Below the pieces are notes generated by a model. It worked only from the letters and a program-made list of their open reading frames with translations. It did no database searches and was not told where the DNA came from. Both the position numbers and the translations under genes were made by a program. From an uncultured Alphaproteobacteria bacterium (GTDB taxonomy: Bacteria > Pseudomonadota > Alphaproteobacteria > Rs-D84), in assembly GCA_905234465.1 (NCBI GenBank), contig CAJOHU010000008.1, positions 1-36,145 of the forward strand: 36,145 nt of DNA. The letters are read 5' to 3'. Each line of letters begins with the position of its first letter. Position 1 is the stretch's first letter. Positions 15,517 through 23,290 of this stretch are shown here, in pieces.

Positions 15517-17313
15517 TTATGCCTGTTTTGTCTTGAATTGCATATCATAAAGTGTTTTGTATGCACCACATTCATTTCTTAACAATTCATCATGTGTTCC
15601 GACCTCTACCACATAGCCTTCATTTATAACGGCGATTTTTGTGGCGTTTCTGATTGTAGATAACCGATGCGCAATTACGAACACTGTTTTGTCCTGCATC
15701 AAGTTTTCTATTGCCTTTTGCACTATTGCTTCGGATTTATTATCAAGTGCAGATGTTGCTTCGTCCAGTATCAAAATAGGCGCATTTTTCAGAAATGCAC
15801 GCGCAATCGCGACACGTTGACGCTGGCCCCCGGACAGCATGATTCCCCGTTCGCCTATTTGTGTATCAAGACCCTTTTTAAGGCCGGACACAAAATCATC
15901 AAGATACGCCATTTTGACCGCTTTATTAACCTGTTCATCGCTAGCATTTTCATTTCCCATCATGATATTTTCGCGAATTGTCCCAGAAAACAGAAAATTA
16001 TCCTGAAACACGACCGCAATATTTTGGCGCAGGCTGTGCAAATCTATCTGACGAATATCTGTATCATCAATAAACACACCGCCCTTGGTGACATCATAGA
16101 ACCGTGGCAGCAAACTGACAATCGTCGTCTTTCCACCCCCAGAATTACCCACCAATGCCAATGTTTCACCACGATTAACGGACAAATTTATATCTTTTAA
16201 TACCGGTACACCCGCGTTATATTCAAACGATAAATTTCTGAATTCTATTTTCTTGAAATCTGTATTAAACGGCTTTGGATTTTCAACATTTCTTATCTTT
16301 GGCACCGTATTAAACACGGAAAAAACACGGTCTATGGCAATAAAAGACATCAACACAGAATTATAATTGCCGCCGATACTTTTCATTGGTTGATACAGCA
16401 TTATCAATGCGGTTAAAAACGACACGAAACTGCCACTGGTGATACTGCCACTTAAAACCAAGTGCGAACCGAACCAGATGGCAAGTCCGATACCCGTAGA
16501 CAAAATAACATGCATCACCGGGGTCAACCATTTTGTCTTTTGCAGCATTTTCATTTGAAATTTGAAAACACTGCGCAGACCATCTTTAAACTTATTTCGC
16601 TGTAATTCTTCTAAATTATACGCAACAATCGTACGATTACCTGCATAGGTTTCATTATACATGGTCAACAAATACGATCCTGCAGAAATGGTTTTATCAA
16701 AAACATCTTGAACCTTGCGGCGCAATGTGGTCATGGGCAACAGCGCGCCAAACAAAACCGCCGAACAAACCAGCGCCAATTGCCAAGAATTATAAAACAA
16801 AACCGCAATTAACGAAACTGAAGAAAATATCTTTTGAACAAACGATTTCAGGTTGTTTAACAGCCCCCTGCTTGCCGTTTCGGCATTGTTATTGAACATA
16901 AATATAACATCCCCAGACGCAGTTTTGGTAAAGAAATCTGTGTCATAGGTTAACATTTTGGCGTATAAATCGTACTTTAACCTGTTTGTGATTTTTGTCC
17001 CCACCCATGTGTTCAAATAATCAGACGCGTATGTCAAACCGCCTTGAACACAGGTGAATAATATAATAACCAATGGAATATACCAAGACGCAGAAAGAGA
17101 ACGTTCCACCATGACCAAATCCATGTATGGCTTTAACGACAATGCAATCAACGCGTCCATAGACCCAATAGGTATCGCGACCACCAATGACAACAACGCC
17201 CGAAACCAATTCGGCTTTACGTACGGCCACATGCGTTTGCAATTCAATATGAACATATTAGCCGTAATTTTTTCACGTGCATAACCAAACAGTTTTTTGA
17301 TTTTCATAACCAA
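15517..17313 (-). CDS. MsbA-like ABC exporter for lipid A or similar lipid
   Basis: The 598-residue product is a half-transporter with a six-helix membrane domain (about 35-325) fused to an ATPase domain. The ATPase has a Walker A GNSGGGKT (389-396), a Q-loop VVFQDN, an LSGGQ signature (493-497), Walker B and D-loop ILILDEATSALD (513-524) and a switch His in IAHRLSTIRN. Length and layout match MsbA, which flips lipid A-core across the inner membrane as a homodimer. Related lipid or peptide exporters share this layout, so the substrate is inferred from the LPS context. It appears to be the first gene of an operon with the two O-acetylation genes. It diverges from the tail-fibre-like gene. Confidence 0.85.
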   Translation of the reverse strand: MVMKIKKLFGYAREKITANMFILNCKRMWPYVKPNWFRALLSLVVAIPIGSMDALIALSLKPYMDLVMVERSLSASWYIPLVIILFTCVQGGLTYASDYLNTWVGTKITNRLKYDLYAKMLTYDTDFFTKTASGDVIFMFNNNAETASRGLLNNLKSFVQKIFSSVSLIAVLFYNSWQLALVCSAVLFGALLPMTTLRRKVQDVFDKTISAGSYLLTMYNETYAGNRTIVAYNLEELQRNKFKDGLRSVFKFQMKMLQKTKWLTPVMHVILSTGIGLAIWFGSHLVLSGSITSGSFVSFLTALIMLYQPMKSIGGNYNSVLMSFIAIDRVFSVFNTVPKIRNVENPKPFNTDFKKIEFRNLSFEYNAGVPVLKDINLSVNRGETLALVGNSGGGKTTIVSLLPRFYDVTKGGVFIDDTDIRQIDLHSLRQNIAVVFQDNFLFSGTIRENIMMGNENASDEQVNKAVKMAYLDDFVSGLKKGLDTQIGERGIMLSGGQRQRVAIARAFLKNAPILILDEATSALDNKSEAIVQKAIENLMQDKTVFVIAHRLSTIRNATKIAVINEGYVVEVGTHDELLRNECGAYKTLYDMQFKTKQA

Positions 17314-17411
17314 TTTGCCCTTTATTTAGAACCATTGAATGGGATAGCACAAAAAAATAAAAAACACAACCAAAAAGCGCCAATTATTTGTATGCGATTT
17401 AAATTATATTG

Positions 17412-17440
17412 TTGTTTTTTATTGGCATTTGTGATATAAT
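17412..17440 (+). promoter_or_regulatory. promoter of the tail-fibre-like gene leader
   Basis: TTGTTT (17412-17417), a 17-bp spacer and TATAAT (17435-17440) with an extended TG match the geometry of the promoter at 3402-3430. Both read GTGATATAATG across the -10 region. Confidence 0.8.
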
Positions 17441-17446
17441 GCTATA

Positions 17447-17530
17447 CATAAATGGGTGACTTGGGTCGCCTGTTTTTTTATTGCCCCTGCAATTACGCGG
17501 GGGCTTTTGTTATAACAAAAGGAGAAATAT
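17447..17530 (+). promoter_or_regulatory. structured 5' leader with two terminator-like hairpins
   Basis: The first hairpin pairs GGTGAC (17455-17460) with GTCGCC (17465-17470, one G-U pair) and is followed by seven T. The second pairs GCCCCTGC (17483-17490) with GCGGGGGC (17497-17504) and is followed by four T. An AAAAGGAG ribosome-binding site comes next. TATTGCCC links the two hairpins in this leader and in the one before the endolysin. An ATG at 17452 lies in frame with the gene but inside the first hairpin and has no ribosome-binding site. Confidence 0.75.
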
Positions 17531-17532
17531 TT

Positions 17533-19074
17533 ATGCAAACTGTATCTTATATAGGAGACGGTTCAACAACCGAATTCAATTTTAATTTTCCCTATTATGA
17601 AAATACTAATATCATCGTCACTAAAAATAATGCCCCCGCCACAGGGTATCAAATTATTGGTACATCGGGCGGCGCCGATGCGGACATACCATATGTCGGC
17701 GGCAAAGTAGTATTTGAAGTCGCACCAACATATTTAGATAGTATCACTATTTCGCGTCAATTACCCCTTAGCCGGGCAATAGATTATCAGCCAACCGCGC
17801 ATATTGACCCAACAACACTAAATCAAGATATGAATTATATGATAGAAGTGTTAAAAGATTTTCTTGATGAATTGGAAATCTTTCACAATCAATATGCAGA
17901 CATAGCCGACAAAACTTCAACCCAAACCTTGCTTGCACAAATCGCAATTATTAACCAAATGGTCGCAGATGGCGAAATAATGGATGTTGATAAATTTTAT
18001 TCTTATAACTCAAACTGTATAACACAAATTCCGCAAGATATAAAACTGACATTGGCAAGTGGCGCGATAACACTGAAAACCGGTTCAAAAGTTTATATTC
18101 CAAACGGCAGTGGAACTTTTGACACCGTGACCATTGCGAGTGATATAACCGTTTCTGCGGTTGCAAACCGTAAAACCACTATTTTCTACAAAAACGGTGC
18201 ATTACAGCGCATGAATACCGAATATTGCTATTCGGGCGCAACCGCCCCCACACCCGGCGCGGCGACAGCAATTTGGTATGATACAACCAACAATGTGATT
18301 AAGTTCACATCTGATTCTGGGTCAACATGGGCAACAGACAATATATCTTTGCCAATTTGTGCCGCCACAGAAACAACCACAGGTTTCACATCTATTGACC
18401 AAATATTTAACGGGTTTGGATTTATTGGGGCATCCGTGTTTGCTTTACCGGGCGTTAAGGGTATGATTCCAAATGGGCGAAATGCAGACGGAACATTAAA
18501 AAACACTGAATTTACGCTAAGCAATGTATTGGTGACCACAGATTCATCTGGGGCGACAGGCGCATTAGAGTTTTACCTGAACAATTCCGGAATTTATCGT
18601 TCAAATGTTGGAACAAATACATATAACGAAGCACTAAATATAATTACAAATTCTTCGGGGGTTCAACAAAATGTAATATCACTAGATACAAATGCATACA
18701 GAACCAATGGCGCGGTCACATCATTTAACCCAAAATTTAATTTCCGCGCGGTTGATTACAGCGACAAAGGATTTATTGCACATCAAGCAATGCCAAGTGG
18801 CAAGTATTTGAATCTGACATTGGGGACAACAGGCGCAACATATACCGCACCCGTGGATGGATATTATACATTGGTCAAATCGGCAACCGCATCAGGGCAA
18901 TATATCAATATGATAAACGGTTCAAACGGTATAAGTTCTGATTCTATTGCAACCGGGGCAATGGATTGTCGGGTATTTATGCCCGTGTCCCGTGGCGATG
19001 TTGTCACGATCAACTATACAACCGCCGGCACAACCGGAACATTTAGGTTTGTGTATGCCAACGGTGCAAAATAA
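17533..19074 (+). CDS. T7-type phage tail-fibre-like protein
   Basis: The start at 17533 follows AAAAGGAG and gives 513 residues. The first 110 residues match the N-terminal connector domain of T7-like tail fibres: SYIGDGSTTEFNFNFPY near the start, a variable loop, then SITISRQLPLSRAIDY and a helix after DPTTLNQDMNYMIEVL. In T7 this domain docks the fibre to the tail. The middle and end are beta-rich with Gly, Thr and Asn, as expected for a receptor-binding fibre. The final 100 residues (FNFRAVDYSDKGF to FRFVYANG) resemble a C1q/TNF-like jelly-roll head. No signal peptide is present, so it is not simply secreted like the proteins at 4926-7686. No other phage structural gene is nearby. Confidence 0.8.
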   Translation: MQTVSYIGDGSTTEFNFNFPYYENTNIIVTKNNAPATGYQIIGTSGGADADIPYVGGKVVFEVAPTYLDSITISRQLPLSRAIDYQPTAHIDPTTLNQDMNYMIEVLKDFLDELEIFHNQYADIADKTSTQTLLAQIAIINQMVADGEIMDVDKFYSYNSNCITQIPQDIKLTLASGAITLKTGSKVYIPNGSGTFDTVTIASDITVSAVANRKTTIFYKNGALQRMNTEYCYSGATAPTPGAATAIWYDTTNNVIKFTSDSGSTWATDNISLPICAATETTTGFTSIDQIFNGFGFIGASVFALPGVKGMIPNGRNADGTLKNTEFTLSNVLVTTDSSGATGALEFYLNNSGIYRSNVGTNTYNEALNIITNSSGVQQNVISLDTNAYRTNGAVTSFNPKFNFRAVDYSDKGFIAHQAMPSGKYLNLTLGTTGATYTAPVDGYYTLVKSATASGQYINMINGSNGISSDSIATGAMDCRVFMPVSRGDVVTINYTTAGTTGTFRFVYANGAK

Positions 19075-19084
19075 CACCACGTTT

Positions 19085-19112
19085 AAAAAAATCCCCCAAA
19101 ACGGGGGATTTT
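19085..19112. terminator. bidirectional intrinsic terminator
   Basis: A run of A, ATCCCCC, an AAAA loop, CGGGGGAT and a run of T form a symmetric hairpin between the tail-fibre-like gene (plus) and the end of the LPS operon (minus). It can work on both strands. Confidence 0.9.
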
Positions 19113-19774
19113 TATTGTTCTTGAAAACCCTGCATTTCTTCGGGGGTTAATTCACCAATATTGTTTTTTATTCTCTCAATCAACCAATTTCGCATATTCA
19201 CACGTGTTTCTTGAAAATACACCTTGTTCAGTCTAATTTTACGAACAATCATCCCAAGTTTTCGTGTGTCCCCCGCCGGCGTAAATGGACGCGCAATGTT
19301 AAACCGTATTTCCATTTTATTATCTTTGATTAAATTTGCAGGAATTATTACATCATACCATTCTTTTGCCGAAACCTTCCATGTTTTAAGTTTTGTTCCA
19401 TTTACAAAAACCGTCACATCTTGGTAATCATATGGTTCCGGGAAAGAACCCGCCGCCAAGACACTTAATTTCAATGCCTGGTCATTATTTTTAACATACA
19501 GTTTCATAAAAATATCTGGTTCAACAGTGCAACGATATACAGATTCCTGTTCACCCCATCCATCAGATCTTTTTACAAAAGCATCACTATTGCCGTGTGC
19601 GGTAAATTTAATATTTTGCCCCAATATATATGGCACATATTCGCCTGTATCCGCCGGAAAAGACCGATTATAACAAAAACTGTACCCGCCATATATCGCA
19701 AGCACAACCAGCAATAATGTGGTCTTTTTATACTTTTTAATAAATCGCCATATATGCAACAAAATCTTTGACAT
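19112..19774 (-). CDS. membrane-anchored beta-domain protein, last gene of LPS operon
   Basis: The 220-residue product has a single N-terminal membrane helix (about 17-32, TTLLLVVLAIYGGYSF) after a basic cytoplasmic start, so the rest lies in the periplasm. The core (about 65-185) is a beta-rich domain with DGWGEQE, DVTVFVNGTKLKTW and RPFTPAGDTRKLGM. The same order of features appears at the C-terminus of the acetyltransferase at 12533, with WGAWSNG, VDVYVNDKRVAKW and an ATDTRKIAIGF segment. The two therefore appear to share a domain, possibly carbohydrate-binding. It follows hldD by 9 bp and ends at the operon terminator. No family name is assigned. A role in decorating or handling LPS sugars is inferred from context. 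Confidence 0.65.
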   Translation of the reverse strand: MSKILLHIWRFIKKYKKTTLLLVVLAIYGGYSFCYNRSFPADTGEYVPYILGQNIKFTAHGNSDAFVKRSDGWGEQESVYRCTVEPDIFMKLYVKNNDQALKLSVLAAGSFPEPYDYQDVTVFVNGTKLKTWKVSAKEWYDVIIPANLIKDNKMEIRFNIARPFTPAGDTRKLGMIVRKIRLNKVYFQETRVNMRNWLIERIKNNIGELTPEEMQGFQEQ

Positions 19775-19783
19775 ATTTTCCCC

Positions 19784-20770
19784 CTATAAAAACATGTCTG
19801 ATTGATTCAAATATTTTTGAACATATTCTTTGACGCCATTTTCCAATGTTGTCATAGGTTTATTATACCCCACCCTACGCAATTTATCAAGGTTTGCACA
19901 TGTGTAATACTGATATTTACCGCGCAGTGTTTCGGGCATATCTTTGAAATAAATCTTTGGTGGCAATTCCATCGCATTCCATGTTGCAAGCGCCAAATCA
20001 TAAAAAGAACGCGCCACCCCAGATCCAACATTAAACAACCCGGATACTTCTTGGTGACTTAACATCCATAAAACTACATCAACTATATCGCCAACCCATA
20101 CAAAATCGCGTAATTGTTCACCATCTTTGTAATCGGGATTATAAGATTTGAATAATTTGACCTCTTCATTTGCCTTTACCGCGGGAAATATATGCGCAAT
20201 GACACTCTGTTGGTCGCCTTTGTGATATTCGTTGGGGCCGTACACATTAAAAAACTTCAATCCCACATATTGCGGTGGCGTTGGGCGATTTTCTGCAATT
20301 TCACGCGCAACCTTGCGATCAAAAAACGCCTTGGACCAACCATACGCATTTAACGGACGCAATTTATTCAAATATTCCAAATCATCCCTATCTTCAAAAC
20401 CGTTTGAACCATCGCCATATGTCGCCGCCGAAGATGCATAAATAAAGCGAATATTATTGTCGCGACAAAATTCCCATAAATACCATGTTAACTGTTGATT
20501 TGTGCGAACAATTAAATCAACATCCGTTTCTGTGGTTGTAGAAATTGCCCCCATATGAATAATCGCATCAATTTCTGATTTATGTTCGTTCAAAAATTCA
20601 TGCATTTGTTCAGGCAAGACGATATGTGCCAATTCACGTTTTGCAATATTTTTCCAACGGTCACCGGTACCCATATAATCAACGACAACTAAATCTTTAT
20701 ACCCTGATTTTTCCAAACCCGCCAAAATATTAGAACCAATAAAACCCGCGCCACCTGTGACAATAATCAT
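19784..20770 (-). CDS. hldD: ADP-L-glycero-D-manno-heptose 6-epimerase
   Basis: The 328-residue product is a short-chain dehydrogenase-type epimerase with an N-terminal NADP-binding GGAGFIGSN (6-14) and length and motifs of HldD (RfaD), including FFNVYGPNEYHKGDQQS. It converts ADP-D-glycero-D-manno-heptose to the L-glycero form used for the LPS inner core, the last step of the pathway encoded here. Its start overlaps the stop of gmhB by 4 bp (ATGA), which indicates translational coupling. Together with gmhB, gmhA and hldE it makes a complete ADP-heptose set starting from sedoheptulose 7-phosphate. Confidence 0.95.
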   Translation of the reverse strand: MIIVTGGAGFIGSNILAGLEKSGYKDLVVVDYMGTGDRWKNIAKRELAHIVLPEQMHEFLNEHKSEIDAIIHMGAISTTTETDVDLIVRTNQQLTWYLWEFCRDNNIRFIYASSAATYGDGSNGFEDRDDLEYLNKLRPLNAYGWSKAFFDRKVAREIAENRPTPPQYVGLKFFNVYGPNEYHKGDQQSVIAHIFPAVKANEEVKLFKSYNPDYKDGEQLRDFVWVGDIVDVVLWMLSHQEVSGLFNVGSGVARSFYDLALATWNAMELPPKIYFKDMPETLRGKYQYYTCANLDKLRRVGYNKPMTTLENGVKEYVQKYLNQSDMFL

Positions 20771-21231
20771 AAATCTCTCCCCAGGTCTTTATAATTATTT
20801 TTAAATAGAAAGTTTTTTATTACCCCGGCGGCACGCGCGGCATCCAAATCACGTTGTTTATCGCCAACAGACACAGAATTCGCCATATCAATATTATATT
20901 TATCGCGCGCGGCGATGAACAGCCCAGGGTTGGGTTTGCGGTTTGGACCCGATAATTCCGGACAATACAGAACATCAGTAATTTTTACACCATGCCGCAA
21001 AAATTCGTTGCACATATATTTCGTCACTTTTTCATAATCTGCCACTGTATAAAATCCGCGGGCAATTCCAGACTGGTTTGTTATAACAATTATCTTGTAC
21101 CCCAAAGATTGGGCAATGCCGCAGAATTCAAATATTCCGTCAATAAATTCAAACCGGTCAACCGACCCAACATAGCCATAGTCAGTATTTATTGTGCCAT
21201 CACGATCAAGAAACAGTGCTTTATTTTTCAC
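20767..21231 (-). CDS. gmhB: D-glycero-D-manno-heptose 1,7-bisphosphate 7-phosphatase
   Basis: The 154-residue product is a HAD phosphatase with the nucleophile motif LDRDGTIN (8-15), a Thr/Ser motif II in ITNQSGIARG, and a late VGDKQRDLDAARAAG acid motif. It removes the 7-phosphate from heptose 1,7-bisphosphate between the two steps of HldE. It is shorter than the E. coli enzyme (about 190 residues). The zinc loop, which in E. coli contains several Cys and a His before the K-P-x-P-G motif, is reduced here to CPELSGPNRKPNPG with a single Cys, so metal binding in that loop is probably lost. It overlaps gmhA by 11 bp and hldD by 4 bp. Confidence 0.9.
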   Translation of the reverse strand: MKNKALFLDRDGTINTDYGYVGSVDRFEFIDGIFEFCGIAQSLGYKIIVITNQSGIARGFYTVADYEKVTKYMCNEFLRHGVKITDVLYCPELSGPNRKPNPGLFIAARDKYNIDMANSVSVGDKQRDLDAARAAGVIKNFLFKNNYKDLGRDL

Positions 21232-21793
21232 CGTAAAAATTCCGTTCTATTAAATCACAAATTAAATGCCCAATCGTTATGTGCATTTCTTGAATATGCG
21301 CAGATGTATCCGCCGGCACACATACCGTCAAATCCGCCATATCACGCATTACGCCGCCACGTGCGCCCACCAATGCAACCGTCTTGATTCCCATATCTTT
21401 GGCGACATTAAACGCGTTCACAACATTTTTGGAATTACCAGAAGTAGATAGTCCAATTAATACATCGCCCGATTGCCCGACACCCTGAAGTTGACGCGAA
21501 AACACAACATCATAACCATAATCGTTTCCAATCGCCGTCAAATTAGATGTATCAACCGTCAATGATATAGAATTCATCGCAGGTCTATCAATTTTATACC
21601 GTCCAACCAATTCCGCCGCCAAATGTTGCGATTGCGCCGCAGAACCGCCATTGCCGCACCATATAACTTTGTGCCCCGCCTTAATCGCATCAATACACAT
21701 ATTGGCAATCTGAACAACCTTGTCAGATTCAGATTTTAATTCCAATAACTGTTTTGATAGTTGTTCAAATTGATTTTCTATGTATTCTTTCAT
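21221..21793 (-). CDS. gmhA: sedoheptulose 7-phosphate isomerase
   Basis: The 190-residue product is a SIS-domain sugar isomerase matching GmhA in length. It has WCGNGGSAAQSQHLAAEL (about 45-62), the typical GmhA signature that includes a metal-ligand His, then LIGLSTSGNSKNV and a late QEMHITIGHLICDLIE with the catalytic Glu and His region. It makes D-glycero-D-manno-heptose 7-phosphate, the entry step of ADP-heptose synthesis. It lies 2 bp after hldE in the same operon and overlaps the next gene, gmhB. Confidence 0.95.
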   Translation of the reverse strand: MKEYIENQFEQLSKQLLELKSESDKVVQIANMCIDAIKAGHKVIWCGNGGSAAQSQHLAAELVGRYKIDRPAMNSISLTVDTSNLTAIGNDYGYDVVFSRQLQGVGQSGDVLIGLSTSGNSKNVVNAFNVAKDMGIKTVALVGARGGVMRDMADLTVCVPADTSAHIQEMHITIGHLICDLIERNFYGEK

Positions 21794-21795
21794 GA

Positions 21796-23274
21796 TCAGC
21801 CCCTTATTTTTTCAAACAATTTACTTGTAGAATAACCGTCCATACGCTGTAATTCTATGGCACGGCCACCATAAGATATAACACGCTGAGCTTCTGGCCA
21901 ATTTTCTATTTTATACCCTTCTTTCGCGATTATATCAGGACGAATTTCATCAATCAATGGCAAAGCAGTATCGTCATCAAAGACAATAACATAATCTATC
22001 ATTTCCAACGATGCCAACAAAAATGCGCGTGTTTTTTCATCTTGAATGGGACGTTCCGGCCCCTTGTTCCGCCTAACAGATACATCAGAATTCATACCAA
22101 CAAACAAAACATCACAATTCTTTTTCGCCTGAACAAATGAATACAGATGCCCCAAATGACAACAATCAAAACAGCCATTCGTGAACCCGATTACTTTCCC
22201 CTGCGCCCGCATATTTTCCGCAATTTGTTTTGCGCGTGATGCGGTTATAATTTTGCGTTTCTGTTTCCAATCGTCATCTGCGCCGTTTTCGGATACAGAT
22301 TCCATCAATTCCGCCGCACTGACCGTTGCGGTCCCAATTTTACCAACCACAATACCCGATGCGTTGTTTGCCAATTTCATGGCATCTTTAATTGACATTT
22401 CTGAACCAATCGCCGCGCCCAATGTCGCCATAGATGTATCGCCCGCACCAGAAACATCATAAACTTCCTTGGCCACAGTTGGAATTTGTAATATATCATC
22501 CGGATTTTGCGCGGATACATATAACATACCATGTTCCGAAAGTGTCACAATAAGATTATGTATATGGTGTTTATCAAACAATTTCTTGGCGCCGTCTGTG
22601 ACCGTGGCATGAAAATTTGGCGATGTGGGGTCAAATGTCATACCGGTTGCTTCACTGAACTCTTTTAGGTTTGGTTTGACTAATGTTGCACCGATATATT
22701 TTTCGTAATGTTCACCCTTGGGGTCAATAATTACAGGTTTGCCAAATTTTTCACAAATTTTGATAACTGCAGGCGTTGTTTTTTCGTTCAATACGCCCTT
22801 GTTATAATCGGACAGCAATATCACATCTGCTTTTTTCGCCAATTTGGTGAATTCATTTATAAATTCATTATATGTCGCATCGGACATATTCATTTTTTCT
22901 TCGCGGTCTGAACGCAGCAAATGCGTTGCCCCAGAAATCATACGCGTTTTAATAATTGTTGGCCAATTTGGCAAGACAATTAAATGTGAATGCGCACCCA
23001 TTTCTTCTAACTTTTCCGCAATCAGGCGTCCCTGGTTATCATCACCAACCATACCAATAAATGCTGTTTCACATCCCAACGCCCGCAGATTCGCGGCAAC
23101 ATTTCCCGCACCTCCAAGCATTTTTTTCTTTTTTGTGGGTTGAAAAACCGGAACGGGTGCTTCGGGTGATATGCGTTTAACGGTACCATAAACAAATTCA
23201 TCCAACATAATATCGCCAACACATAAAATATGAACATTCTGAAACTTATTTATATACGATGTTATCAAAGACAT
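21796..23274 (-). CDS. hldE: bifunctional heptose kinase and adenylyltransferase
   Basis: The 492-residue product joins a ribokinase-type domain (about 1-325) to a nucleotidyltransferase domain (about 350-492). The kinase part shows GGAGNVAANLRALG and the anion-hole motif VSGAGDTSMATLGAA. The transferase part shows TNGCFDCCHLGHLYS with the HxGH motif. The enzyme phosphorylates heptose 7-phosphate at C1 and, after GmhB acts, couples heptose 1-phosphate to AMP from ATP. The full-length fusion is the common form in Gammaproteobacteria and some Alphaproteobacteria. It sits between the glycosyltransferase genes and gmhA, with gaps of 16 and 2 bp. Confidence 0.95.
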   Translation of the reverse strand: MSLITSYINKFQNVHILCVGDIMLDEFVYGTVKRISPEAPVPVFQPTKKKKMLGGAGNVAANLRALGCETAFIGMVGDDNQGRLIAEKLEEMGAHSHLIVLPNWPTIIKTRMISGATHLLRSDREEKMNMSDATYNEFINEFTKLAKKADVILLSDYNKGVLNEKTTPAVIKICEKFGKPVIIDPKGEHYEKYIGATLVKPNLKEFSEATGMTFDPTSPNFHATVTDGAKKLFDKHHIHNLIVTLSEHGMLYVSAQNPDDILQIPTVAKEVYDVSGAGDTSMATLGAAIGSEMSIKDAMKLANNASGIVVGKIGTATVSAAELMESVSENGADDDWKQKRKIITASRAKQIAENMRAQGKVIGFTNGCFDCCHLGHLYSFVQAKKNCDVLFVGMNSDVSVRRNKGPERPIQDEKTRAFLLASLEMIDYVIVFDDDTALPLIDEIRPDIIAKEGYKIENWPEAQRVISYGGRAIELQRMDGYSTSKLFEKIRG

Positions 23275-23290
23275 ATAAACCTCTTTCTGT

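Noticed and set aside
17452..17532. Upstream in-frame ATG extending the tail-fibre-like protein
   Set aside because: It lies 12 bp after the -10, inside the leader hairpins, with no ribosome-binding site, while the ATG at 17533 has AAAAGGAG.
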